Shown here: piece after piece, positions 1 through 11,383 of the stretch
Position numbering within the stretch: the first letter of the stretch is position 1
Layout of the letters: each line of letters opens with the position of its first letter
DNA from: Lineolata rhizophorae
Lineage: Eukaryota; Ascomycota; Dothideomycetes; Lineolatales; Lineolataceae
Direction: 5' to 3'
NCBI GenBank assembly: GCA_010093515.1
Contig: MU001704.1
Location: 56,689-120,688 of the forward strand
DNA length: 64,000 bases
Notes under the pieces: model-generated
What the model saw: the letters and a program-made list of their open reading frames with translations, nothing else
Database searches by the model: none
Told to the model about the DNA's origin: nothing
Position numbers and translations under genes: made by a program

Positions 1-2006
1 TGTACCAGATGGACAGAACAACGGAAACCGCTGGCAGAAGTGGCAGGAGACCGGTGGGGTGACCTCTCATTTTTCCTGGGGGGAAGAACAGAACGGAAGA
101 CAGCGAAAGGAGAATACCTGGACGGACCATCCAAATCCTGGAAGCCGGATATGGAGGTAGTCAACCAAACAATACAGTTTGCCCTGGCCACCGGACGACT
201 CGAATAATAGAACCTCCCCAACAACTAACTCTGGACGATGGCGAGCTGGCCGGCCGATATCCCGATGGCCAACACTTGAGAAATCGCTCTCAATGGGACC
301 AGAATCTAGAGCAAAACAGGTAGGTACGGACAATAGACAATGAAGGGAATGGTCAAGGCCAGAGCAGAAGCCCGGCAGTATAAAGGAGTGGACCGAGAAT
401 GAGACGATGGACAGAAAGTACTCAGCGTTCGCACTAGCGTAAATCTCGTAGAGCAGCTTACCGGGCCTATTGGCACCCGAGGCGTAAGAATAATCAAATC
501 AAATCAAATCAGCAAAGTTTGACCTGGGAGTGCACGCGAATTAGAAGGTTGAATTGGGGAAGACGAATTGGACGGGAAGGACTCTGATGGCGATTTATGT
601 AGCCTCTGTGCTTTATCTGAGCCAGGCGGTTGAACTTCCAGGAATTCCCATATTTTAGACGACCATAAGTAAAAGTGATATTGAGACTGGATTTGCTTGG
701 TGTACTTTACGTGCGGGTTTGGGCCCTACTAAAGTGTCGGATGACGCGTATCCGAACGTTAGGGCCGTAACTGGAAGTGAATAAATTTCGATCTACGGTC
801 GCGTATGACATTACTAGCATCTAGAGGCTATAATATATTTTTCCGTAGGGGTGAGTCCTTCGTTATGAGGAGGCAGAAGTGTGAGTGTATATGAGCTTTC
901 AATATGCGGTAGAACATCGCTCACGCAGATCTTAAGTCGTGGACGGCGTCGAATTGGTACTGCTTGCTCTCAAGCTACAAAATCAACGAAAGAAGGTTGC
1001 ATTTACTGGTACATGCTCTTAGTTCTTAAATTATCTCTGGAGATTCTTTCCGGGTATGCATATTACGTGCACTGAACTGGGACAAGACACAACAAAGGTG
1101 TTGTAGAGTGAAAGTGCCAGCAGCAACATATAGACCATTGGATTCCATATGCCATCCTGAGCCCCTGAAGAACTCTTCCCTTTGCCGGAGCTCTTGGCCT
1201 ATTATTCTTTATTTGGAACTAGAAGTGTCTTGCCAGCCGATTTGCTAGACCCGACACAATACAAGAGGAAAAGCCAACATGTATCCACTTGCTCTAATTA
1301 CCTGAGTCATCGACATATTTGTGCTAAAGTACGCGCAAGATTCACACCTTTTTCCTAAATTTTCGAAGGAACATTTTGAATAGCATGAATAATATTGTGA
1401 GTCAAATCCATTAAGGATGAATGTGGTAGTGAAACTATATGGTCTGCTCGCACAATGATCAGTTGAGATTCCGCGTAAAATACAGCTCTATGGGAGCAAC
1501 TTTAATTTGAAGCCCCATAAAATGGGTTCTAAACAAAATATTCTACCTCCCAAGCCACTTTCTCTCTTATATGGCTATTTGTTCCTACTTATGTCTCTTG
1601 TAACTAAAATCTCTACCCTTACTGCTTAGTAGGTACGGAACAAATAGGCGTGATAGGCAGGTGAAGGAGTGATTGGGAGGCAAATGACGAAACAAACGCG
1701 TACTCGAACATACTAAGTACTTTTCAGACAAGAAATAAAAAAACATAGATAATTGATTTGTGCACTAGGGCGGATGATCGAAGTGTGACTGGCATGGCGA
1801 CGTAAAAGTGCTTCCTTTGGTGGTGGCTTGCCGGGGTCCGGCATTCTAGCCAATCATAGCGTGTGTATCTTCTTAGCTCCCCGCCCCCCGGCACCGATCG
1901 CTCGTTGCCAACCTTCAAGCTGGCATCACCAAAACTAGCCGCGAGTCCCTGTCGTTTTACAACGCATCACGCGAATTGTCCCTCTTCTTCCCGGAAGACG
2001 ACAACA
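1..2006. other. Intergenic / unassigned left flank
   Basis: No coding frame here has a recognisable domain or a convincing length; the longest open frames are under 90 codons and look random. A short tandem repeat of AATCA (about four units) lies at about 492-511. The part just before 2007 is pyrimidine-rich and is probably the promoter and leader of UFE1. Part of a gene extending in from the left cannot be excluded for the first 500 bases, where two minus-strand frames (67-333 and 306-497) abut, but neither is recognised. Confidence 0.6.
492..511. repeat. AATCA tandem repeat
   Basis: Four consecutive copies of the pentamer AATCA are seen. It is a plain microsatellite in non-coding DNA with no evident function. 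Confidence 0.8.
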
Positions 2007-3371
2007 ATGGACCTCTCGCCAATCTTCAACGAGAGCCTGGCCAAACATAACGTGCCACCACTGCGCCCAAGGCCCTTCCGGCTAGCGGACCTAGACGAGT
2101 TCCTCAAGGAGGCCTACCGCATCGTGCGTACCTCTCAATTTCTTTCGCCCTCTCGTGCCAGCACCACCGCCGAGCTACATATACCACCGGCAGATTCAAA
2201 AAAAGGCGTGAAGCAATCAACGAGCAACTAGGCTAACGGCGCGCACGCGCGCCCCGACCGAGCAGAACACCCACATCGCCGACCTCACAGCCTACCTCTC
2301 CGCCATCCGGCCGTCGTACCTCTCGGCCTCGTCCGCATCGGCGCCTTCCTCCTCGCGGCGCTACCACCAACCGCACGCACCCTCCCGGCGACCGCACGCG
2401 CCGCCGCGCGCCGACTCGTCGGCCTCCCCTGCCGGCCCCGGTGCCGCGCATCGGCCGACACACCTCACGGACGCGCAGCGCGACCAGATCGACGCGGAGA
2501 CCAAGGCGCTGCTGCGCGAGCTGAACGCGGGCATCGCGGCGCTGGCGGAGGCGGAGGGCGTGCGGCGGGACGCGTCGCGGGCGGTGCGGCTCAAGAAGAG
2601 GCGGAGGGTGGGGCTCGGGGCGCTGGGGAGGTGGGCGGCGGGCGGGGGCAAGGGCGAGGGGCTAGATGAGGAGGAGGAGAAGGGGGAGGAGGAAGGGAGA
2701 GACGAGGCGGTGGGGGCGTTTAGGGATGGCGTGGTGTGGTACTTGAGGGAGAAGTTGAGGGCCGCGGGGGAGAGGCAGAGCGAGATGGTGGGGAGGAGGT
2801 TGGGGGAGGAGGTGGAGAGGAGGAAGAATGAGTTGAATAGGTTTGTGGGGAGTAGAGGGGGGAAGATTGATGGGTTGGCGGCGAATGGGTTCGCGGGAGG
2901 TGAGAAGAGGGGGAGCGTGGACGAGGGAAAAGCGACGGTTGCAGGCACGTGGGGAGACGACGATGAAGAGCTTTCGGAGGAGCAGATGCAGACTTTTGCG
3001 AGGGAGAATCAGGACATGTTGAGGCAGTACGAGGACCAGCTGGATCAGGTCAGGTACGCACTCCATTTTCAAGTTTTTGCTCTCAATTTCTGGTCAGATT
3101 CGAGAAGCTGATGGCGGACTTGTGGCGCAGGACGGCGGAGCGGTCCCTGGTCGAGATCTCGGAACTGCAGTCGACGCTGGCCGAGAACCTAACGACGCAG
3201 CAGGAGCACATCGACCTTCTGGTGCAGGACTCGCTGATGACGGCGGAGAACGTGGGCAAGGGAAACAAGGAGCTCAAGAGGGCGTCGGAGCGGGCATCGA
3301 CAGCGCGCGTCATCTTCTACGCCACCGGCGCCTTTTGCTTCACCATCGTGCTCTGGGACTTGATCATTTAG
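2007..3371 (+). CDS. UFE1: Ufe1 / syntaxin-18 family ER t-SNARE
   Basis: Target SNARE of the ER membrane that receives retrograde Golgi-to-ER vesicles. Proposed exons are 2007-2123, 2266-3053 and 3131-3371, giving 381 codons plus stop in a consistent frame. The N-terminus starts MDLSPIFNESLAKHNVPP, the syntaxin-18/Ufe1 N-terminal signature. The middle is Lys/Glu-rich. The C-terminal part has a SNARE helix (around VEISELQSTLAENL) followed by one membrane anchor ending WDLII, as expected for a tail-anchored SNARE. The last acceptor was placed at 3129-3130 because it gives VRTAERSLVEISELQ, which matches the family; an earlier AG (3096-3097) would insert extra residues into the heptad register. 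The gene is single-copy here and lies upstream of the aminotransferase on the same strand. Confidence 0.9.
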
Positions 3372-4356
3372 CTAGAGGCATTTGTACACTTGGATATCCG
3401 TTTTGGCGGGCATGGATGGCAGGGCGTGGAGCCCTTCGGCCGCGGGACAGTCTTGGCGGAGTATTGGCTGTTGCGTATATCTACTACGTACAGTGCACAT
3501 CAAGCTGGGTCTGCCGCGGAGTCTGTCACATGCAGGGAGCTGGCCTTGGAGTAGGCCACGCGCCAATCGGAAGTGGCAGGCCAGCGCGCGCACGCACCGA
3601 ATGCATGCGAGAACCTCGCACCCGATCATCATCTCCGCCTCACCTCATTCCATTCTTCTGCGCCGCCTTTCGGGCCGGACCCCGTGCCGGTGATGTCGCA
3701 GTCCGGACCGCCCCGGGCTGTCCACGAGGCCAGCAGCCAGCAAACGAGCCTCGGCTGGCCGAGTGAGATCATCGCCCAGCGCTCCCTCGTCCGCCCGGGG
3801 ACGGTTTAAGAACGGCGACATCCTGCCCCGCCATCTCGTTTGAGAACTGTGCCTGGAGCGTCCATAGGCTACTCGAATCGTCTCAAAAGCGCGCTTTTCG
3901 CTCCCGGGGCAGCCCGCAGACCCCGCCCGCGAACCCGCCGGCTACAGACACGCACCCCATCCGTGCTTTTTTCTTTTCTCTCCGTGCCTTGGGCCAAAGC
4001 GGCGTAGCGTCAGGGCGGACAAGGGGCGGCGTTCCGGCCGAGCGAGCGAGTTGCATGCGCATTGCAGCCGCATCCCCGGGTTTTGCCAGGCGCCGAGTCG
4101 AGCGGTGAGCCGGGCTGCAGCTTGCCTGCCCAGAGTCTCGTCCTCGCAGTCACCCAACCAAACAATGTCGCCGACCCGAAATCCTTCCTCAAACTCTTCC
4201 TCCTCCCCCCCGACCTCACACCACCTCTCCCGGCCTACTACCTCCGCTTCTTCGGCTTCTTCCTCCTCTCCTCAGCCTTTACGCTCCGCGACCAATTCCT
4301 CCGCCACCACCAACAACGCCGTTCCCACCGCACGACTACACCAAATCTCCGCCCAG
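3372..4356. other. Intergenic region and 5' leader of the aminotransferase gene
   Basis: GC-rich, with no recognisable separate gene. The last 200 bases before 4357 are CT-rich and stay open in the frame of the aminotransferase, so they may be either a leader or an N-terminal extension (see that gene). Open frames on the minus strand here lack any family signature. Confidence 0.6.
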
Positions 4357-5704
4357 ATGAACGGCACGCAGATCGCCTCGCCCTTTGGGGCCGACGTGGT
4401 GCCCAAGGCGCCCGAGGATCCCCTCTTCGGCCTCATGGCCGCGTACCGCAAGGATACGTTCGACAAGAAGGTCGACCTGGGCATCGGCGCCTACCGCGAC
4501 GACAACGCCAAACCCTGGGTCCTGCCCGTCGTGAAGAAGGTAGAGAAGCCTCCCCTTTCTACGATCGTCTATCGGTCTACACATATGTCTTCTTGCTGAC
4601 ACGCTGGACGTCCCTCTTTAGGCTGACGCCCTCCTGCACTCTAGCCCGGACCTCAACCACGAATACCTCCCCATCGCCGGTCTCGCCGAATTCACCAGCG
4701 CCTCGCAGAAGCTCATCCTCGGGGCCGACAGCCCCGCCATCGCCAGCTCGCGCGTGGCCTCCCTGCAGACCATATCCGGCACCGGCGCAGTGCACCTTGG
4801 CGCCCTCTTCCTGTCGAAGTTCTACCACCCGGCACACAACCCGAACCCCTCGGTCTATTTCTCGGCGCCTACCTGGGCCAACCACCACCAGATCTTCTCC
4901 AATGTGAAGCTGCCCATCGCGACGTACCCCTACTTCTCGCCCAAGACGCGCGGGCTCGACTTCGACGGCATGCTGGCCGCCATTGAGGCGGCGCCGCGCG
5001 GCAGCATCGTGCTGCTGCACGCGTGCGCGCACAACCCGACGGGCGTGGACCCGACGCGCGAGCAGTGGCGGCAGATCGCCGACGTCATGGCGGCTCGCGC
5101 CCACTTCCCCTTCTTCGACTGCGCCTACCAGGGCTTCGCGTCCGGGTCGCTGGACCGCGACGCCTGGGCGGTGCGCCACTTCGTCGAGCGCGGTTTCGAG
5201 CTGCTGGTGGCGCAGTCGTACGCCAAGAATTTCGGCCTGTACGGCGAGCGCGCGGGCTGCTTCCACTTCGTGGCGGGGGCCGGGGCCGAGGGCGCCGACA
5301 CGGCCGTCCGCGTCGCGAGCCAGCTAGCCATCCTGCAGCGCAGCGAGATCTCGAACCCGCCGGCGTACGGGGCGCGCATCGCGAGCGCGGTCCTGAACGA
5401 TGCGGCGCTCTTCGCCGAGTGGGAGGACAACCTGCGCACCATGAGCGGGCGCATCATGGCGATGCGGGAGGCGCTGCGGGCCAAGCTCGAGGCGCTCGGC
5501 ACCCCCGGCACCTGGAACCACGTCACGGAGCAGATCGGCATGTTTTCGTTCACGGGCCTGACGGAGAAGCAGGTCTTGGCCGTGAGGGAGAAGGACCACG
5601 TTTATATGACGAAGAACGGGCGGATTAGCATGGCGGGGCTGAATACTGGGAATGTGGACTATGTGGCGAACGCGATCGATCGGGCGGTGAGGGAGAATCC
5701 GTGA
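4357..5704 (+). CDS. Aspartate aminotransferase (cytosolic type)
   Basis: PLP-dependent class I aminotransferase interconverting aspartate/2-oxoglutarate and oxaloacetate/glutamate. Exons are 4357-4539 and 4622-5704 (421 residues), close to the usual 410-430. Visible family features include DPLFGLMAAYRKDTF and VDLGIGAYRDDNAKPWVLPV near the N-terminus, SGTGAVHLGA, HNPTGVDPT, and the PLP-lysine region SYAKNFGLYGERAG. The intron lies between the two Lys codons of VKK and ADALL, with donor GTAGAG and acceptor TTTAG. I chose Met at 4357 because it gives the family length. The same frame is open further up, with Met at 4165 and 4051, and would add 64 or more residues rich in Ser, Thr, Pro and Arg and without acidic residues. 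That extension could be a mitochondrial presequence or merely translated leader. Confidence 0.93.
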
Positions 5705-8700
5705 GAGAAAGGGGGAGGTGGTGGTGGGGAAAGTTGGTGGGCGTTCTCGTATGGGCAGGGACCTGGCCGGCCAGGGCAAGGGATGGAGGTACCGTGGGCT
5801 TGGGTAGGGTTAACGAGGGAATGACATCTGCTTTCCTTGTCTTGGGGTTGAAAGGTCGTGCCAAAGCTCGAGCTTGTCTCCTGTCAATCAGTTCTTTTGG
5901 CTACGTGGTTGCTCTGCGGCATTCGTATCATTACATTAGAAGGCGGGCACTAAAAAAGTCCTCTCAATATATGTTTTAAGCACATTGTCAGTGCGATTAC
6001 TGTTGGGTATAGAACCCACTTTTTTTCGAGTGCCACGTGGGGACCATTCAGGAGGGAAGAGACTTCAACGTGCCCTGTTTTGGTACTCCGTTCCCGGCCA
6101 CGCACGCGACATCCTCTTCCTACGAGCCCAGAATACGATACTTTATAACAAGACATCAAATTCATAGTTTACCAACGCTTTTGTTTAAAAAGTTCTCTAA
6201 CACCACTAAGGCTACGGTGCGGAAGACATCACTCCACTAGGATGAGTGAAGAACGACTTTCGAAAGAGGATACCTGGAGGAATCTAGCTTGAACGACTGG
6301 TCTTGCCAAAAGATTGCGCGCCTAGAGAACTTGCACTAGAATATTTCGATGCCATTAATTGCTGGGCTAGCTTCAAACTAGGTTCGGACTACTTAAATAT
6401 AGTGGCGATTCCAATTGCGCCCTTACCCTCGTTTTGTCGGCTACTAGTAAAGTCAGTTTGTGCGAAGATCACAGCTTTGTATCAAAATCTTGCCGATCTA
6501 CTTGGAAATCCATGTCCAGCTTGCTAAATAGCCCACGTGATTTTGAAGGGCTAACAAAAAGGCGCCTAGGACAATCATAAAGACAAACAAGTTCGAGGAT
6601 TTGGTAGACGACCAGAATCAAGAGTATCATTGAATGGCTGAATGTCTACTCTGACCACTGGTCCAGATTTCAACCTTCCCTTCTACTGACATTGTCATGT
6701 TGTAGATTTTATTCGCTTTTCCGATCCTCTCCCAGGACTCTGAGGCTAAGGACTCCTAATATCAAGTCTGGAGACAAAAAAGCACCACCATTGCCCTGCA
6801 TAATATTTAGGCTTGGTGTTCAAATCGGATACTTGGCCATCTGAGAAGTAATTGAAACAGTGGACGGAGAAGCACTTACATAGCGAGTTTAGTGCTTGTA
6901 GGAACGATTTCTGGAAGGTTGTTCCTCTGTACGGGAATTGAGAGTGATTGCTAGTTTGCTGCGTTCCTTGCTCCTGAACCCTTCTAGAAGTTGTCTATAT
7001 TCTGATAATACCAGTTCTAAAAGGTGTTAAAAACAAGGAGATAATTGAAACACGCATGCTGTTCATCTCTACGATTACTAATTGCGTATGTACTTGCGTA
7101 TTTACAGTGTTACTCCAATACGCAAACGACTTGCGAACGTGTGCATAGCTCGGCATGTCTCACTAGTCAACGCAAGGTATTGTTGCTGCTCCAAAAGTTG
7201 TGCGTGCCATTTGGTATTTGTTACTAAGCAGCGTATTGCTAACGATGGATGCCGTTAACTGCTTCAAATAGAACGTCCAAATGATCGTCTAGCCCATAAT
7301 AACTAGTAAAGATACTGCATATACGGCATCCACGCCCATTGCCCAACTTACCTAGATTTAGCTCAACGCACTAGAATTAGAAATAAGCTTTATCTTCAAA
7401 CGTTAGGTCGTAGTAGTTGAGCACGGACTAATACTCGGCATTCCATTTCTCTTTAGTTATTTCGAGCCGCCTTTTTCTTGAGCTTCCAGCTATCGTACGG
7501 AGCCGTGGAGGATGACGTAGCTAGTTGGGACCGCGTACGGTTAATTGTCGAATGGTCCATCTTAAATTTAACACTGAAGTAAGAACAATATCCCTCTTCG
7601 TGCTCTCGAACAATACACCAAACTTGAACGCTGTATTCTTTATTAAAACTGTTGAGGGACAACCAATGGGAGCAGTCGAGATAGACATCAAACGAGTAAC
7701 TTGGGTGGCGCATACTACGGCCAAACAGAAAGGGTGGCTCCCAACGCTCGGACGGTTTGACAACCAGTTCAGCTTTGCGGCTCGCTCTAGGCTTCTCGGT
7801 TCCGTTATATTCGGGATTTGGGACTTCACGCCCGAGGATACGTTCAAGAATAAAGTATCTAAAATTGGAATTTGTGTTGACGTAGTCACGGTAGCATAGA
7901 TCCGAAGGTAAAGCCTTTTTGTGAGATCTAGGTGTTCATCTCTGACGTCCTCCAAGCGTTTCGCGTCGCATTCGATGAATATCTTACTGTCTAGTATAAG
8001 TGTCTCCTCTGCTGTTTTCCTCATTTGCCTTCGTTCCTACACAATTGCATTTTCGTTTTTGTGATCATGCCCGAAAGTTCGCTATACATTTGTTACTCGC
8101 TCTACTACGCAAGGATGCCGTAGGGCCTAGTACGAAGGCGACTTCAGCAATTTACGAGCAATAACTCTAAACCAGTTCGTTACGGCCATCGAGAAACGCA
8201 AACTACCCTCCATACTCGCAACCAGGCTGGGAGTTGGCCGGGTGGAAGTACTCCCGTAGCTACTACTAAGTTTTAAGCACGTGGCCACGTCGAAAACGAA
8301 CTCGATGCGTGTCTCATTAGGATATACACAAGCCCTAGTATACTGGGTTACTTCAGCCTTGCCTATGATTTCTTGCCTCTATGTATGACCGAACACCGAT
8401 TTGGTCCTGAGAGGAGATTGAAAGAGTAGGTTTCGAACAGAAACAGTTGCAACGTATTACCAACCTCACCACAAAGACCCCACAGGCAGAACACCTTGAA
8501 GGGAAAATGCGTTTCTACTTTCAAACATTTCAAAATTTTTAAGCCGGCACGAAAAATCTTTTGATAGTTTCGTGAGTCCGGGCTAGGTAGAGTGAGACCT
8601 TTTTAGGACTAAGCGCAGAAGAACCCTTCCCTAGATCGATCTATGCCTGGAGAGTTCTACGGTTCACGATACGAAGAAGACATCACAATATATTTCAAGG

Positions 8701-8745
8701 AGCCTTGTAGTCATTAAAGCCGGTGCAAATAGACTAGCTTATAAA
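5705..8745. other. Gene-poor 3-kb interval
   Basis: Base composition is clearly more AT-rich than the flanking genes, and stop codons are frequent in all frames. Apart from one tentative ORF at 7525-7899, nothing recognisable is seen. The abundance of TpA beside retained CpG by eye would fit old repeat-induced point mutation of repeats, but I have not computed the indices. Confidence 0.5.
7525..7899 (+). CDS. Hypothetical protein, 124 residues, unrecognised
   Basis: This frame is not recognised. It is the longest plus-strand reading frame in the gene-poor interval and has a protein-like composition: alternating hydrophobic segments, few cysteines, and stretches such as GQPMGAVEIDIKRV and RLLGSVIFGIWDFTPED. 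A second Met lies at the tenth codon. A minus-strand frame (7521-8024) overlaps it completely, so only one can be real and possibly neither is. The plus strand was preferred on composition alone. It could be a remnant exon of a decayed gene. Confidence 0.25.
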   Translation: MGPRTVNCRMVHLKFNTEVRTISLFVLSNNTPNLNAVFFIKTVEGQPMGAVEIDIKRVTWVAHTTAKQKGWLPTLGRFDNQFSFAARSRLLGSVIFGIWDFTPEDTFKNKVSKIGICVDVVTVA

Positions 8746-9553
8746 TCAGAAAACTTCAAAATGCGCATCCTTCGGCATCCCACCATTGATGGACAGAATG
8801 TCCTGCGGACAGCTGCTCATAGCAACGATCACATCCCTCAGTGCCTTTAAGCACACATAATCACCGGGTTTCGTAAGAGGCGCTTCAAAGGTAAGAGCTC
8901 GTCGAGCGCCTTCACCATCATGAGCGGGGATGTTCATAAATAGATTGAACGGATCCGGCACTCTTCCACCCACCTCTGTCTGCAACTCTTTAATCCCCTC
9001 CACGCCTTGCGCCTCTGGGCTCTCTGCTAGCTGCGCCAGGGCGTCCCAGCAATTGTCGGTGCAGCCTTTTGCTTGTTAGTCAAAGTTTGAGACGCCATGG
9101 ATATATGGGGACGAGACACCCACTTTCGTGATAGCCCTTAACGCCTAACCCGCTGTACCTCCACCTATCGCACGCCGCCATTAGCGTGTCGTGCACTCCA
9201 GGACTGGTATCCTCGACCAGCGTTAGCATCGGCGCGCGCTTCTGGCTAAAGAGCGAGTCCCCCACGGCTGGCGTCAGCTTCCCTAGCGACGCCCGCGTGT
9301 GCGACATGGACATGAACTCGGGGGCGCTGGCGGCCACATTGGCTATCTCCGAGTACAGTTTAGGTGAGTCGGCCGTCACGTTCGGGTAAAGTGGCGCCTC
9401 GATTGAGGAGGCGCTCACACTTGAGCTTCGCAGCGCGAAGCACCATGTGTCGACGACTTGGTGACCGGAGGCGTTAATCACTTTGATAGTTTGACCGGCC
9501 TTGACAATGGTAGCGGCACCGCGGCGGGCGGGAATAAGACCTTGTGAAGGCAT
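8746..9553 (-). CDS. DUF1989 (urea carboxylase-associated) family protein
   Basis: Exons 9553-9124 and 9065-8746 on the minus strand give a 249-residue protein. The intron begins GTGGGT and ends with a CTAAC branch site followed by AAAAG; joining restores the conserved segment GYHESCTDNCWDAL, which strongly supports the splice. Other family features are KAGQTIKVINASGHQVVDTW near the N-terminus, LVEDTSPGVHDTLMAACDRW in the middle, and VPDPFNLFMNIP and CPQDILSINGG near the C-terminus. In bacteria this family sits beside urea carboxylase or ethanolamine-utilisation genes and is thought to bind metal through Cys and His. In fungi its role is undefined; no urea-cycle gene neighbours it here. The gene is a GC-richer island inside an AT-richer region. 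Confidence 0.88.
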
Positions 9554-10434
9554 TCCGAATTGGAGGGGAGGCTTGTGTTGGAATGGACCGAAAAGAAACA
9601 GAATTACTTCCAGATAGGCCGATATTTCTCGTCGTTGGTCTTTGACAGAATACCTTGAACAAAACTCACTTTTCGGTTGATGTACGCTCAAATAGACGGC
9701 TGAAACGCCCCTTAACGTAATGATGCTATTTGGTATAGAGGATTGGTAACATCGGAAAATTGCTCCGTCAACTTTTTTTTTTGTTCCTTTAGACTCCCTT
9801 ACGAAGCCGTGATGACGAAAGTGGGGTTCTTATCGCCACTAGTATCACCATGTGACTACAAGATACTACACATCCATACTTGGCTTGCCGGCAAAATTGA
9901 AAGCTTCCGAATTTTGGCATGAGGCTTCGATTTGGCCGGATCATCTACGGGTGTTTATATGCCTTGGAGAACGTCAGAGCATAGTCCGACCACACGACGT
10001 ATAAAGCCCGCCAACTGAGGACTAGCGAGAACTAAATAGACTCGTTTCACTAGTCAAGGACCTGGATGTGCCGGATTTCAAGGACTTTACGGCGCAATTC
10101 GGATGCCATAGGCTGCAATCAACCAGATCAACAGCTAGAAAGTGGATGCTTTAGTTAAACTTGAAACATCTTCTCCTCGCCAAGGATAGCTGACTCGAGT
10201 CGGAATTTTGAACGAGCAGCGGTACCAACAGCAGGGAGTAGGATAAAGGGTGGAGTTCCGGCCGAACTGAAGTGCGTGTAAACGTTTTCGTGGATATTCT
10301 GGGGTAGAAACCGGAAATCCAAGTGCCATGAGTCCAACCATGACATTTTGTTGGATCGCCTACCAACCGGATCCTCAGAAGATAGCTCATCTGGATCTTG
10401 TATAGGTCTCCAGACAAATTCAAATCGCCAATAA
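9554..10434. other. Intergenic, between URA5 3' end and DUF1989 5' end
   Basis: No recognisable gene. Minus-strand open frames of 68-95 codons at 10135-10442 run out of the URA5 stop region and probably represent its 3' untranslated part. The interval also holds the promoter of the DUF1989 gene, with a T-tract around 9773-9783. Confidence 0.6.
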
Positions 10435-11151
10435 TTAGTCACTCGCTTTGTACTTGGCCCTGTATTCTTCCAAGCGCTTGAGATCCTCCTCTGTTCCTAG
10501 ACCCTTGAGGAACTCAATCACATCGTCCAATGTAAGGATCGATAGCACGGGAATGCCGTACTGCTTCCTGACCTCGCCAATCGCGCTCGGCCGCGGCTCG
10601 CCGTCGTCATCTGTTAGACTAGGCGTCTTTTCCTGTCTGTCAAACGCTACGAGGATGCCAACCAGCGTTCCGCCCTCGCGCTTGATTATCTCAATAGCCT
10701 CACGAATGGCCGTGCCCGCCGTGATGACGTCGTCGACGATGACAACACGCTGCCCCGCCAGCGGTGCACCCACGATGCTGCCGCCCTCTCCGTGGTCTTT
10801 GGCCTCCTTGCGATTAAAGCTGTAGCTCGTGCGGCCGTACTTGGCCCTGTCGATGGCGGCAAGCTTGTCGACCGCGGCGGTCGCGAGTGGGATTCCCTTG
10901 TACGCTGGGCCAAAGAGGACGTCAAATTCGAGTGAGTTCGAGGCAGCGTATTCGGCGAGGGCGTTGGCGTATGCGAACGATATTGAGTGAAGCAGATCGG
11001 CGCGAAAGAAGAGGCCCGCATTGAAGAAATAAGGTGATATCCGTTTCGATTTGAGGGTGAAGGTGCCGAACTTGAGGACATCTCCCTCGAGACATGTTTT
11101 TAGAAATTCCGCCTTGTAGGGCGCGATTGCTAGCTGACTTTTCGAAGACAT
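10435..11151 (-). CDS. URA5: Orotate phosphoribosyltransferase
   Basis: Transfers phosphoribose from PRPP to orotate, forming OMP in pyrimidine biosynthesis in the cytosol. One uninterrupted exon encodes 238 residues, the normal size of fungal OPRTase. Diagnostic features are [21 protein letters not shown] near the N-terminus, [12 protein letters not shown], the flexible-loop segment [11 protein letters not shown], and the PRPP-binding motif [14 protein letters not shown] around residues 131-144. Translation starts only 232 bp from the NOG1 start on the other strand, so the two share a short bidirectional promoter. Confidence 0.97.
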   Translation of the reverse strand: MSSKSQLAIAPYKAEFLKTCLEGDVLKFGTFTLKSKRISPYFFNAGLFFRADLLHSISFAYANALAEYAASNSLEFDVLFGPAYKGIPLATAAVDKLAAIDRAKYGRTSYSFNRKEAKDHGEGGSIVGAPLAGQRVVIVDDVITAGTAIREAIEIIKREGGTLVGILVAFDRQEKTPSLTDDDGEPRPSAIGEVRKQYGIPVLSILTLDDVIEFLKGLGTEEDLKRLEEYRAKYKASD

Positions 11152-11383
11152 TTTGGGCGCAATTAAAACTAGAGGTTCCCGACCAATGCAAGAGGTCTCG
11201 TTGGAGGAGGGAAGGACCCCACGATGCTAGCGAGTTTTGCTCGCTTGTGGCAGTCGGGATCGGCGCCAAGAAAAAATTTCCACCGAAATTTCTTATCGAT
11301 TGCGACCTCGAATTTTGTGCCCTCTCCACCATCCACCGGCCTCTCACACCAACCGCATACGGCTTCACGGCCCCCTCGCAATC
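11152..11383. promoter_or_regulatory. Shared divergent promoter of URA5 and NOG1
   Basis: The start codons of URA5 (minus) and NOG1 (plus) are 232 bp apart, so both promoters must lie in or overlap this segment. No TATA element or specific operator could be assigned by eye. The pairing links nucleotide supply with ribosome assembly, which is suggestive but unproved as co-regulation. Confidence 0.55.

Noticed and set aside
3098-3130. Earlier acceptor for the last UFE1 intron
   Set aside because: It keeps frame but adds FEKLMADLWR inside the SNARE helix; the acceptor at 3130 restores the family sequence.
7521-8024. 167-codon minus-strand frame opposite the 7525-7899 ORF
   Set aside because: Less protein-like than the plus-strand frame and no recognised domain; kept out though the choice is uncertain.
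10135-10442. Three overlapping minus-strand frames next to the URA5 stop
   Set aside because: Likely URA5 3' untranslated sequence; no conserved features.
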